From: JBGPIK01 sp041484845
GTDB lineage: Bacteria; Desulfobacterota; Binatia; UBA9968
Assembly: GCA_041484845.1 (NCBI GenBank)
Contig: JBGPIK010000031.1
Span: 1 to 29,685, forward strand
Length of the DNA stretch: 29,685 nt
Direction of reading: 5' to 3'
Positions 1 through 7,443 of the stretch are shown here, one piece after another (position 1 is the first letter of the stretch; each line of letters begins with the position of its first letter). The position numbers were made by a program, and so were the translations under genes. The notes under the pieces are model-generated. The model was not told the origin of the DNA and did not search any database. It worked only from the letters and a program-made list of their open reading frames with translations.

Positions 1-5
1 ATCAT
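1..5 (-). CDS. pal: Start of a gene after tolB, probably pal (partial)
   Basis: Only the ATG (positions 5-3) and two more bases lie inside the window. A textbook Shine-Dalgarno, AAAAGGAG, lies 7 bases upstream at about 13-20 on the minus strand, so a real start is well supported. The identity is inferred only from position: pal (the OmpA-like peptidoglycan-associated lipoprotein) almost always follows tolB in this operon. Confidence 0.6.
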
Positions 6-57
6 GGGTGAACTCCTTTTGGAGGAATTTCGCACGTTTGACATGAATGGCGAAGAA

Positions 58-1359
58 TTAATCTAACCGAGGGGACCAACTTGGTTTTGTATCATCTCCC
101 CCGGAACCTGTCAATCGACGTTGGTTTTCGCCGCTCGCCTGCATCATATAGAGTTGATATTTCCCCGCCCTATTGGATGAAAAAGCGATAAATCGACCAT
201 CCGGCGACCATGTCGCATCTTCGCTATCCGAGGCTTCAGACGTGAGTTTTCGCGGATCTCCGCCATCCACATTGATGGTAAAAATGGCGAAGCGGCTTCC
301 CACCCTGCCCGTGTAGACGATCTTATCTCCCTTAGGCGACCATTCGGGCGAAGTGTTGTAGCTTCCACTATACGTTAGGCGCCGCGTTTTTCCGCTCGCG
401 ACATCCAAAATGTAAAGCTGCGGTGAACCGCTACGATCAGCGACAAACACTAACTGCCGGCCGTCCGGCGACCAAGATGGCGATACTTCGATTCCCGGAT
501 CTTCCGTTAACCGCCGGATAACACTGCCGCTGCGATCGAGCAGGTAGAGATTACTATTCCCCGCGATCTCCAGAGTCGCAGCTACACTCTGTCCATCCGG
601 CGACATCTTGCCTCCGATGTAATGGCCTGCGCGCGGGGAAAATTTCACCTCACGGCCGCTGTAAAGTTCAAACAGGAACAATGTTTGAGCCCGTTCCTTG
701 AAGGAAGAATAAAGGATCGAACGGCCGTCGGGTGTCCATGATGGCGATAAATTAATTGTGTGATTATTGGTGACTTGAAACTTTTCGCTGCCGTCCAAAT
801 GGGACACGTAAATTTCCTTGAACCGGCCGCCGCTGGTAGAGACGTAAGCGATTCTAGTGTTGAAAATCCCGGGAACGCCAGTGAACTGGTTTATGATTTC
901 ATCAACGAACTTGTGCGCGATCCGGCGATAGTCTTTCACCTTTCCGACATAACGCTTCCCAATTCTCTCTTTGTTTTGGTACACATCGAACAGTCGTAGT
1001 TCCACGGTAACTTCGTCGCCTTGGACCGAAAAACCGCCTTTGACTAAACCGTCGGCGCCAATCGTGGACCAGTTCTTGAAGTCAAACGTTCCCAGTGTGA
1101 TGCCGCTATTCTGCGGGTTTTCAATGTAGGCGGAGCGATCCAAAACCTTGAACCAACCGGAAAGATCGAGATCGTGAATCATCGTGTCCGCGAGCCCTTC
1201 CGAGAGACGGGCGACATCATTTGTTGAATTCAAGTTCTTGAGCGGCGAAACCGCTATGGGAAATTTTGGGCCTCCCGGACCAGAAATCTCAAATTGGGCC
1301 CCATACAAAGGCGGACAAAACACCAAACAAACTATTGCGAAAGCAACCTTGAGCATCAT
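58..1359 (-). CDS. tolB: Tol-Pal system protein TolB (periplasmic beta-propeller)
   Basis: A 433-residue protein, the usual TolB length. The N-terminus MMLKVAFAIVCLVFCPPLYG is a signal peptide with likely cleavage before AQFE. Residues about 20-160 form the TolB N-terminal domain (GPGGPKFPIAVSPL near the start). From about 165 to the end there are repeated propeller blades, each carrying a WSPDG-like motif (WTPDGRSILYSS, WSPDGRQLVFV, WSPKGDKIVYT, WSPDGRFIAFSS, closing WSPR). TolB binds Pal and TolA in the periplasm and serves outer-membrane constriction and integrity. The start lies 4 bases after the stop of the upstream tolA-like gene, with a GGGAG ribosome site inside that gene's end, so the two are probably translationally coupled. 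Confidence 0.96.
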   Translation of the reverse strand: MMLKVAFAIVCLVFCPPLYGAQFEISGPGGPKFPIAVSPLKNLNSTNDVARLSEGLADTMIHDLDLSGWFKVLDRSAYIENPQNSGITLGTFDFKNWSTIGADGLVKGGFSVQGDEVTVELRLFDVYQNKERIGKRYVGKVKDYRRIAHKFVDEIINQFTGVPGIFNTRIAYVSTSGGRFKEIYVSHLDGSEKFQVTNNHTINLSPSWTPDGRSILYSSFKERAQTLFLFELYSGREVKFSPRAGHYIGGKMSPDGQSVAATLEIAGNSNLYLLDRSGSVIRRLTEDPGIEVSPSWSPDGRQLVFVADRSGSPQLYILDVASGKTRRLTYSGSYNTSPEWSPKGDKIVYTGRVGSRFAIFTINVDGGDPRKLTSEASDSEDATWSPDGRFIAFSSNRAGKYQLYMMQASGENQRRLTGSGGDDTKPSWSPRLD

Positions 1360-1363
1360 TGCG

Positions 1364-2314
1364 CTACGCTCCCAAATCCTTGGGTCGAAAGCTTATTTCC
1401 ACTTCGGCGAAGTCCTTGCGCACGGTATCCGGTGGCGCTGGAAGCGGACTTGACTTTTTTACCGCTCGAAGCACGGATTCATCGTAGGAGGGATCGCCCG
1501 ACTGCTGAACGATCTTCAAACCCGCAATCTCCCCGTTATCTTTGATGTTGAAACGAACCACAACCCGAAGGTTGCTCTTTCCCCCCACCCACGCCCAGTT
1601 GTCTTTGATGGTGCTCAGCATCCTGTTCTGGTAAATGATAAAGTCCATTCCCTTGGCAACACCGCCGCCACGTCCCCCCGGTCCGAGGGCGGCCGCGCCT
1701 TCCCCTTCGCCAGGCCCAGAGCTAATAACTTCGCCTCTAGCGGTTTTCTGCGAGCTCTCGGTCCGGTTTTTCGCCCGTTCCACAGCCGATTGAATTAACC
1801 TTTCACGTACGCGATCAGCTGAGCTCTCTTCCGAAGTGGCTTCACTGGCCGCCTCGGCTCTCGCTTCCTTTTTCGGCGGCTCCTTTTTCGCTGGCTCTTT
1901 CTTAGCCGGTTCCTTCATCGCCAGCTTATTTTCCGGCAATACCGGGGCGGCTTTAATCTTATCGCGAGTCGTTATCTTTTCGACTTTTTCCTTTTTCGGC
2001 TCCGGTTTGTTCTCCTTTACCGGTGCAGCCTCGGGTTGCGCTTTTTGAGGCGTCACTTTAGGCGCCGGAGCCGGCAACTCGGTACCGAAATTCGTGCCGC
2101 CGATCTTCTCTCCGCCGACCAAGTCAACCGTGTAAATTGGATAAGTAGGAGCCTTGCGCGACGGTAACCACGGCATGATAAACAAGATTGCGATCAACCC
2201 GCCATGCATGAACAGAGAAAAGACCAGCCATTTTGAAAGTTTTTCTTCTGGCCCGTTCAAGCGGAAAGAACGTTCCCGTAGGCTAATGGTCGGCGCAGAA
2301 CTATCTCCGGCCAT
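1364..2314 (-). CDS. tolA: TolA/TonB-type energy-transducing protein
   Basis: A 316-residue protein if started at the ATG at 2314, which follows the tolR stop by one base. A longer in-frame reading to 2386 exists but would overlap tolR. One membrane helix near residues 30-50 (WLVFSLFMHGGLIAILFIM) is followed by a Pro/Lys/Glu/Ala-rich periplasmic stalk that includes tandem KKEPA-type repeats, a Gly-rich hinge, and a C-terminal TonB/TolA domain (MDFIIYQNRMLSTIKDNW, then VVVRFNIKDNGEIAGLKIV and SYDESVLRAVKKSSPLP). It would link the TolQR motor to TolB/Pal across the periplasm. The C-terminal domain reads more like a TonB C-domain than E. coli TolA, as is common outside gammaproteobacteria. Position between tolR and tolB makes the role clear. 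Confidence 0.9.
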   Translation of the reverse strand: MAGDSSAPTISLRERSFRLNGPEEKLSKWLVFSLFMHGGLIAILFIMPWLPSRKAPTYPIYTVDLVGGEKIGGTNFGTELPAPAPKVTPQKAQPEAAPVKENKPEPKKEKVEKITTRDKIKAAPVLPENKLAMKEPAKKEPAKKEPPKKEARAEAASEATSEESSADRVRERLIQSAVERAKNRTESSQKTARGEVISSGPGEGEGAAALGPGGRGGGVAKGMDFIIYQNRMLSTIKDNWAWVGGKSNLRVVVRFNIKDNGEIAGLKIVQQSGDPSYDESVLRAVKKSSPLPAPPDTVRKDFAEVEISFRPKDLGA

Positions 2315-2315
2315 G

Positions 2316-2735
2316 TTAATTCTCTTCTGAAGACGGACGAGTAACCATGCCCAGCCTTTCGATTCCGGCCTGCTTGATTTCTGCAATTGTTTTCATGACA
2401 AGGCCATAGCGAACATCCTGATCCGCCCGCAGATACACCTGTTTATCCGCTTGAAGCTTGCGGATTGCGCGCAGCTTTTTTCCCAATTCATCCAGGGTCA
2501 TAGCATTGTCGTTAAGATATAGTTTACCGTTCTTGGCGATCGATACAACCAGCAGTTCTTCAGATCCAGTGATTGCGCCCGCTTTTGCCTGCGGCAAATT
2601 GACTTGCACCCCCTGTTGAATGATCGGGGCGGTGACCATGAAAATAACCAGAAGAACCAACATAACGTCAACGAGCGGGGTGACGTTGATCTGGGAGATC
2701 GTCATCCCATCACGTTGTGAGCCATCCATGGCCAT
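2316..2735 (-). CDS. tolR: TolR, ExbD-family proton-channel subunit
   Basis: A 139-residue protein of the usual ExbD/TolR length. The N-terminus has the cytoplasmic stretch INVTPLVDVMLVLLVIFMVT, whose Asp in the membrane segment (PLVDVMLV) is the conserved proton-relay residue. The periplasmic domain follows, with VNLPQA and LRADQDVRYGLVMKTIAEIKQAGIERLGMVT typical of the family. It works with TolQ to convert proton-motive force into motion of the TolA-like protein. It sits 15 bases after tolQ and one base before the tolA-like start, within one operon. Confidence 0.95.
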   Translation of the reverse strand: MAMDGSQRDGMTISQINVTPLVDVMLVLLVIFMVTAPIIQQGVQVNLPQAKAGAITGSEELLVVSIAKNGKLYLNDNAMTLDELGKKLRAIRKLQADKQVYLRADQDVRYGLVMKTIAEIKQAGIERLGMVTRPSSEEN

Positions 2736-2750
2736 AACACACCTCGAATT

Positions 2751-3491
2751 TTACTTGAAAAAATGACGCTCCGCGATATTTAAGAATTCCTGAGAGAAAT
2801 TATCCATCTCCACCGCCAGCACTTTGACTTGTTGAACAAAGTAGTTATAGGCCATGAGTGCAGGAATCGCTGCCGCCAAGCCAACTGCCGTTGCTATCAG
2901 AGCTTCGGCAATTCCCGGAGCCACCGCCTGAATGCTCGAAGAATGGGTGACACTTAGACCTCTGAAAGCATCCATTATACCCCAGACTGTTCCGAATAGC
3001 CCAATAAACGGCGCCGTGCTTGCGGTCGTGGCTAGGAAGCTCAGATAATTCTCCAGCTTAGTAATCTCAACGCTGGTTGCTCTTTTCATGGCGCGCGTGA
3101 CATTATCGACTCCGCCCAATTCAGTGGTCAGGTTTTCGTTCAACGAAGACTCCTTTTTGCTCCGCGATACCCTGACCAGCTCTTCGTATCCAGCGCGAAA
3201 AACGTGTCCCACTGGACTCGCTTTCAAATCTCGGCTGGCATCATGAATCGACGAGAGATTCCTGCGTTCCCAAAAAATTTCGATAAACTTCTCTGATTCA
3301 CGCTTAGATTTCCGAATCTGAATGTATTTATTAGCGATAATTCCCCAGCTCACCACCGAAAACAAAATTAAAAGATAGAGAATCCCTTGAACGATGGCCC
3401 CCGATCCCCGCACGAGATCCAGAATACCATGCTGTTGGGACACGGAGAGCCCTTCTTGGGCTAAGAGGTGAAGCCACCAAAGAGAAGACAT
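2751..3491 (-). CDS. tolQ: TolQ, MotA/TolQ/ExbB proton-channel protein
   Basis: A 246-residue protein with three predicted membrane helices: about residues 30-50 (GILYLLILFSVVSWGIIANKYI), 150-170 (LSFLATTASTAPFIGLFGTVWG) and 190-210 (IAEALIATAVGLAAAIPALMAYNYF). The APFIGLFGTVWGIMDAF and GIAEALIATAVGLAAAIPA segments are diagnostic of the TolQ/ExbB pore. It is the first gene of the minus-strand operon. No convincing Shine-Dalgarno precedes the ATG at 3491. The divergent pgk operon starts about 107 bases away, so the gap must hold promoters for both directions. Confidence 0.95.
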   Translation of the reverse strand: MSSLWWLHLLAQEGLSVSQQHGILDLVRGSGAIVQGILYLLILFSVVSWGIIANKYIQIRKSKRESEKFIEIFWERRNLSSIHDASRDLKASPVGHVFRAGYEELVRVSRSKKESSLNENLTTELGGVDNVTRAMKRATSVEITKLENYLSFLATTASTAPFIGLFGTVWGIMDAFRGLSVTHSSSIQAVAPGIAEALIATAVGLAAAIPALMAYNYFVQQVKVLAVEMDNFSQEFLNIAERHFFK

Positions 3492-3510
3492 TGCGAGTTT
3501 GCAGATCTAT

Positions 3511-3537
3511 TTGAAAAACTATTACAACCACTATAAT
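3511..3537 (+). promoter_or_regulatory. Candidate sigma-70 promoter for pgk-tpiA-secG
   Basis: TTGAAA (3511-3516), a 15-base spacer and a perfect TATAAT (3532-3537) lie about 60 bases before the pgk start. The -10 is a full consensus match; the spacer is shorter than the optimum of 17, which lowers confidence. It lies in the short divergent gap between tolQ and pgk. Confidence 0.45.
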
Positions 3538-3598
3538 TAGTCAATTGGTGAACGGCAAATTCAGCTAGCAAGGGCAAAAACACTGGGGTAAACTCATC

Positions 3599-4780
3599 AT
3601 GATCAAAAGTGTTGCAGAACTGGATTTACGCAATAGGACTGTTTTCTTGCGGGTTGATTTCAATGTTCCCATCGACCAAGGAAAAATCACCGAGCCGCAC
3701 CGAATCGAAAGCGCGCTGCCCACGATTCGGTTGATTTTGGAGCGCGCGAAGAAGCTAGTGATCGCCTCTCATCTGGGACGGCCGGATGGCAAAGTCGTTG
3801 CGAAGTACAGTCTGGCGCCGGTGCGCGATTATTTGGAGACCGCACTCAAGCAGCCCGTCGTTTTAGCGCCCGATTGTATCGGTAGCGAGGTCGAGCGGAT
3901 TGTGCGAGATCCCGCTCAACAGGTTGTCTTGCTCGAAAACCTGCGCTTCCACAAAGAAGAGGAAAAAAACGATCTTCATTTTTCCCAATCTCTGGCAGCG
4001 CTCGCCGAGGTCTACATAGATGATGCATTCGGTGCGGCCCATCGGGCGCATGCGTCAATCGCAGGGATGGCGAAATTTTTCAAAACCAGCAAAGGCGCGG
4101 GTCTGTTGTTGAAGAAGGAACTCGACTACTTGTCACGGGTCCTCCTCCACCCGGACAAACCCTTCGTCACCATTCTCGGTGGCGCCAAGGTTTCCGACAA
4201 GATCGGTGTGATCAGAAACCTCCTCACCAGGGTAGATACGCTCTTGATCGGCGGCGGAATGGCTTACACCTTTCTGAAGGCCCAGGGGGTGGAGGTCGGG
4301 AAATCTTTGGTGGAAAGCGACAAAATTTCGCTCGCCCGAGAATTGATGAAAGAAGCGAAAGACCACGGCGTAACCCTATTGCTCCCGGTCGATCATGTCA
4401 CCGGTGATGCGGAAAAGAAAAATCCACAAATCGCGGAGACGCAAATCGCATCGGATCGCATGGGCCTCGACATCGGGCCAAAAACGGTAGCGCAATTTTC
4501 CGACAAAATTCGCCACGCCAAAATGGTCTTGTGGAACGGTCCCGTAGGCCTATTCGAAATAGAGCCTTACAGTCAAGGGAGCCGCGCCTTGGCAAATGTC
4601 CTGGCCGAGACTTCCTCACGCGTAGTAAGTATTATTGCGGGCGGGGATACGGTAGCCGCCGTGACGGCCACGGGCGTCGCAGATCGGATTACCCATCTAT
4701 CCACAGGGGGTGGCGCAACTTTGGAATTTCTCGAGGGACGAGACTTGCCGGGGATTAAAGCGCTTGAGGAAGTCGTATGA
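3599..4780 (+). CDS. pgk: Phosphoglycerate kinase
   Basis: A 393-residue enzyme, normal for bacterial Pgk. It transfers the acyl phosphate of 1,3-bisphosphoglycerate to ADP in glycolysis and runs in reverse in gluconeogenesis. Motifs in order: RVDFNVP (about 18-24), ASHLGRP, LLENLRFHKEEE, FGAAHRAHAS, FVTILGGAKVSDKIGVI, WNGPVGLFE and the nucleotide-binding IIAGGDTVAAV and STGGGATLEFLEG near the C-terminus. A GGGG run 10 bases before the ATG may serve as ribosome site. The stop overlaps the tpiA start in an ATGA junction, giving an operon pgk-tpiA-secG. Confidence 0.98.
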   Translation: MIKSVAELDLRNRTVFLRVDFNVPIDQGKITEPHRIESALPTIRLILERAKKLVIASHLGRPDGKVVAKYSLAPVRDYLETALKQPVVLAPDCIGSEVERIVRDPAQQVVLLENLRFHKEEEKNDLHFSQSLAALAEVYIDDAFGAAHRAHASIAGMAKFFKTSKGAGLLLKKELDYLSRVLLHPDKPFVTILGGAKVSDKIGVIRNLLTRVDTLLIGGGMAYTFLKAQGVEVGKSLVESDKISLARELMKEAKDHGVTLLLPVDHVTGDAEKKNPQIAETQIASDRMGLDIGPKTVAQFSDKIRHAKMVLWNGPVGLFEIEPYSQGSRALANVLAETSSRVVSIIAGGDTVAAVTATGVADRITHLSTGGGATLEFLEGRDLPGIKALEEVV

Positions 4781-5550
4781 CAATTCCATTGGTGGTCGGC
4801 AACTGGAAAATGCACGGGAGTCGATCCGAATGTTCTAATTTGGCGCGTAGCATCGTTCGCGACCTGCATGAAACACCGGCATCGGTCGAGGTCGCAATCG
4901 CACCGCCTTACACGGCGCTGGGTCCGGTGAAAGAAGTCCTTAAAAAGAGCAAAATTCGCCTCGCCGCGCAAAATTGCCACTGGCAGGACAGCGGCGCCTT
5001 TACCGGAGAAGTTAGTCCTTCGATGCTCAAGGAAATAGGTTGCGATTGCGTTATCCTGGGACATTCTGAAAGGCGTCACATTTTAGATGAAAGTGATCGC
5101 ATGATCGCGCAGAAGATCACCGCGGCACTGCGAAACGGGTTGCGCGTGATTCTCTGTTTGGGCGAAACCCTGCGGGAGCGTCGTGGCGGCCGGACCGGCG
5201 CCGTGATTAGCCGGCAACTGCGCATCGCGTTGAAGGATACGGGGAAAGCTGCTATACAAAATGTCGAAATTGCCTACGAACCGGTGTGGGCAATCGGGAC
5301 CGGACAAAATGCCACATCAGAACAGATTAGTCGGGTCCATAGTCAGATCCGAAATTTTCTTGTAAAATCATTCGGCGCGGAAACGGGGAATCGTATACGC
5401 ATTCTTTATGGGGGCAGTGTCAAAGCGGACAATGCTGCGGAGTTGATGAGGACTCCTCAAGTGAACGGACTATTGGTCGGCGGAGCGAGTTTAAATCCGG
5501 ATGCATTTCTATCCATCGTGCGTATAGCGTCACAAAGTAATAAGCTATGA
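4777..5550 (+). CDS. tpiA: Triosephosphate isomerase
   Basis: A 257-residue TIM-barrel enzyme that interconverts dihydroxyacetone phosphate and glyceraldehyde 3-phosphate. Visible motifs: VVGNWKMHG at the N-terminus (catalytic Lys), CVILGHSERR (catalytic His), AYEPVWAIGTGQ (catalytic Glu) and the phosphate-binding ILYGGSVKADNA and GLLVGGASL loops. Length and all catalytic residues are as expected. It overlaps pgk upstream and secG downstream by four bases each, so the three genes are translationally coupled. Confidence 0.98.
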   Translation: MTIPLVVGNWKMHGSRSECSNLARSIVRDLHETPASVEVAIAPPYTALGPVKEVLKKSKIRLAAQNCHWQDSGAFTGEVSPSMLKEIGCDCVILGHSERRHILDESDRMIAQKITAALRNGLRVILCLGETLRERRGGRTGAVISRQLRIALKDTGKAAIQNVEIAYEPVWAIGTGQNATSEQISRVHSQIRNFLVKSFGAETGNRIRILYGGSVKADNAAELMRTPQVNGLLVGGASLNPDAFLSIVRIASQSNKL

Positions 5551-5930
5551 TTATTATTGTCACTGTCGTTCATATTATCGCTAGCGTCGGACTCATTTTG
5601 GTCGTCCTGTTGCAACAGGGTAAGGGCGCTGAAATGGGCGCGGTGTTTGGCGGCTCTAGTTCAACTATTTTCGGTAGTAGCGGTGCTGGAAACTTTCTTA
5701 CAAGATTGACGACGGGTATGGCGATCGTCTTTATGATCACGTCGTTGACTCTCGGATATTTCGCTGGCCGTAGACCGTCGGCAACCATTTTCGACAATCG
5801 CACACCCAGCACCGCGCCACAGTCTTCTTTACCGGTCAATCCGCAAGGTGGGCCGGCAAGCGGCGCGCCGGCAGCAACGAGTCCCGCGCTACCGCAAGAC
5901 GCGCCACAACAGAAAGACACAACGCGGTAA
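5547..5930 (+). CDS. secG: Preprotein translocase subunit SecG
   Basis: A 127-residue protein with the SecG pattern: a first membrane helix (IIIVTVVHIIASVGLILVVL, about 2-21), the conserved QQGKGAEMGAVFGG and SSTIFGSSGAGNFLTRLT loop, and a second helix (TTGMAIVFMITSLTLGYFAG, about 52-71). The C-terminal tail of about 45 residues is Pro/Ala/Gln-rich, low complexity and longer than in E. coli, which is common in other phyla. It stabilises the SecYE channel. The tRNA-Leu gene starts only 18 bases after the stop; the same secG-leuU order occurs in E. coli. Confidence 0.95.
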   Translation: MIIIVTVVHIIASVGLILVVLLQQGKGAEMGAVFGGSSSTIFGSSGAGNFLTRLTTGMAIVFMITSLTLGYFAGRRPSATIFDNRTPSTAPQSSLPVNPQGGPASGAPAATSPALPQDAPQQKDTTR

Positions 5931-5948
5931 ATTGTAGTATCTCGATTT

Positions 5949-6035
5949 GCGAGGGTGGCGGAATAGGCAGACGCGCTAGCTTGAGGGGCTAGTGGCCGAA
6001 AGGCCGTGGGGGTTCAAATCCCCCTCCTCGCACCA
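5949..6035 (+). tRNA. leuU: tRNA-Leu (anticodon GAG)
   Basis: An 87-base class II tRNA. The acceptor stem GCGAGGG (5949-5955) pairs with TCCTCGC (6025-6031) with one G-U pair, and an encoded CCA ends at 6035. The anticodon stem CTAGC/GCTAG encloses the loop TTGAGGG, giving anticodon GAG at 5983-5985. The long variable arm GGCCGAAAGGCC region and the T-arm GGGGGTTCAAATCCCCC are both clear. The 3' part of this gene is the integration site of the island that follows. Confidence 0.97.
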
Positions 6036-6043
6036 TATTTTCA
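5981..6043 (+). repeat. attL: left 63-bp direct repeat
   Basis: Identical base for base to 15561-15623. It starts at TTGAGGGG in the tRNA anticodon loop, covers the variable arm, T-arm, acceptor and CCA, and ends at ATATTTTCA. Six more bases (CGCTAG) match to the left after one mismatch. Confidence 0.95.
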
Positions 6044-6058
6044 AACACTTAGACCGAT

Positions 6059-6226
6059 TCACTCACCACCTGCCGCGGCGTCCCAATTTCTGTGTAAACA
6101 CCTTGTAAACATTTCTCGGAACGCTTCTTGGATCTGGTCGTCGGTCAGGTTCGTGTATATCTGAGTTTGGCCAGCCGCGGTTTTGCCAATGCGAGTATGA
6201 ACCCGAGGCGGATTACCTGGGGCGCC
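6059..6226 (-). pseudogene. C-terminal remnant of a tyrosine recombinase (integrase)
   Basis: An open reading of about 55 codons ends with TGA at 6061-6059. It contains AGQTQIYTNLTDDQIQEAF followed by REMF, which matches the end of phage-type tyrosine integrases, where the nucleophile Tyr sits in a T-x-x-Y-T-x-L context. The rest of the recombinase (the R...H-x-x-R part and N-terminal domains) is missing upstream, where the sequence turns into plus-strand coding debris. Its place right beside the tRNA, reading toward it, is where island integrases normally lie. The alignment is by eye, so this remains moderately supported. Confidence 0.6.
6093..6111. repeat. TGTAAACA direct-repeat pair, left end
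   Basis: Two TGTAAACA octamers in the same orientation separated by CCT. The same arrangement, with one spacer change, occurs at 15402-15420 near the other island end. Possible arm-type recombinase or excisionase binding sites. This copy overlaps the last codons of the integrase remnant. Confidence 0.55.
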
Positions 6227-6631
6227 TCAAACTTGTCTTGCCGACGGAAATCACGGTACTCACTGGCGCGAAACACCTATCTCCGGACTGACCGGGCATA
6301 ACTGTACGATCGATGTTGACTTCAGCGAAGCGCCAACCCACGTATCACGGGAGTTTTACCTATGGCGGGAAGTCTTGAATGCGGCGATCGAAGATCTTGC
6401 CGCGAACACTACCATCCGTGCTGAGGCGCGCGCCTGGTTTAATTCGCGCGAGGATGGGCCGGGCACAGCATAACCGGACTGGCGTAAAATCGCTTCTCCC
6501 GATTTCCCCCGGTCGAAAGTGACGGCTTTGAGGGCTGGCAAGCAGAGGGACGCTATCAAATGCTGAATGCGTTGCCCAAGTGGGATCAAATTGACCTTGG
6601 GCCGGAAACGCTAATTATTCACCTCGGATAG
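6211..6631 (+). pseudogene. Decayed mobile-element coding fragments in three frames
   Basis: Three successive protein-like stretches lie in three different plus-strand frames. The first (6211-6291) reads DYLGRLKLVLPTEITVL and on to a TGA. The second runs in another frame to TAA at 6471-6473 and contains LWREVLNAAIEDLA and RAEARAWFNSRED, resembling a small protein common in integrative elements and prophages (LWRxVL...A..D, then EARxWF.S...), cut before its usual C-terminus. The third, to TAG at 6629-6631, contains GFEGWQAEGRYQML and PKWDQIDLGPETLIIHLG. No single intact gene can be drawn. I read the region as frameshifted or recombined debris; the protein families are recalled by pattern only. 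Confidence 0.4.
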
Positions 6632-7041
6632 AGCGTGTCCGAGAAAGTAACAGAACCCGGGGCGTCAATTGCGCCACAGCTACATGCCCCGCCTAGGCTA
6701 GATAGGCCGCCGGTCACGGGACACGTCTTGCCCGATTTTGTACGGCAAACTAACTGAGGGTTGGGTGTTAAAGCACTCGGCAGCGTTAAGGAACTCGGCG
6801 ACGTTGTTCCCGGAGATAGAGGCAACACAGTTTTTCCTAGGCTCTCAGATAAGGTTACCGTTCCAGTTATCGGAGGTAATACCGTTATCGTCGTCAATTG
6901 AAGGTTTTTTAAGCGTTGTTCAGTTTGGGTCTTTGCTTCACGAAGTTCACTTACCTGCGTTTGTAAAGCAACGAGCTCTTTTTTCAGTACTTCACTCTCG
7001 GCTCCTTTCTGTTGAATAACCCGAATCCTTGATTCGTACGA
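6619..7041 (-). pseudogene. In-frame continuation of the coiled-coil gene after a TAA
   Basis: This is the same reading frame as the gene ending at 7042, continuing past its TAA for about 140 codons without another stop. The first 45 codons are a heptad-rich continuation (KKELVALQTQVSELREAKTQ). The last 90 or so are Ser/Thr/Pro/Leu-rich with a few Cys and look less protein-like. Continuation of the coiled coil across the stop suggests the gene was once longer. No internal start with a ribosome site is obvious. Confidence 0.45.
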
Positions 7042-7425
7042 TTACTGCAGTCGTGTTTGTTGCAAAAGAAGTTCTGTGTTTTTGTTCCTGAGCTCAGCGA
7101 GATCCTTGTTGAGTTTCTCAGACGCAATCTGATTGATAAGGGATTGCAGTTCATTTTGCTTCTTTGCAACTTCGATACCAATAGCCGCTAGTTCATGTTT
7201 AGCAGTTATCATCGGTTCAACCTGGATTCTGATCCAAGCAGCGAGGAGGCCAGCCGCAACGATTCCGCCTATGACATAGCGTCCGAGATACCAGGGCGTG
7301 CGTACTCTTTTCTCAATCTCTATCCTCTCGGCCAAAAGCTTAGCGGTTTCCGCCTCAATGCGGTGAATTTCTGCCTCTAGCCGCTTGTGTTCGGGTGAAC
7401 TGGTGGTTAATGGGTCGTCAGCCAT
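7042..7425 (-). CDS. Membrane-anchored coiled-coil protein, probably truncated by a stop
   Basis: A 127-residue protein of no family I recognise. Residues about 10-44 form a charged helix (HKRLEAEIHRIEAETAKLL), about 48-67 a single membrane helix (YVIGGIVAAGLLAAWIRI), and about 75-127 a coiled coil (EVAKKQNELQSLINQIASEK...LRNKNTELLLQQTRLQ). It starts with ATG at 7425, 18 bases after the end of the zinc-binding gene, so it is the third gene of the helicase operon. The frame stays open past the TAA at 7044-7042 and the coiled coil resumes, so this stop looks like an inactivating mutation or a truncation. A membrane-tethering or sensing role beside the helicase-nuclease is only a guess. Confidence 0.6.
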   Translation of the reverse strand: MADDPLTTSSPEHKRLEAEIHRIEAETAKLLAERIEIEKRVRTPWYLGRYVIGGIVAAGLLAAWIRIQVEPMITAKHELAAIGIEVAKKQNELQSLINQIASEKLNKDLAELRNKNTELLLQQTRLQ

Positions 7426-7443
7426 TGCATCCTTTTTTTCGTT

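Noticed and set aside
2315..2386. Longer N-terminus of the tolA-like gene
   Set aside because: It would overlap tolR by 71 bases. ATG 2314 directly after the tolR stop gives the normal short cytoplasmic segment before the membrane helix.
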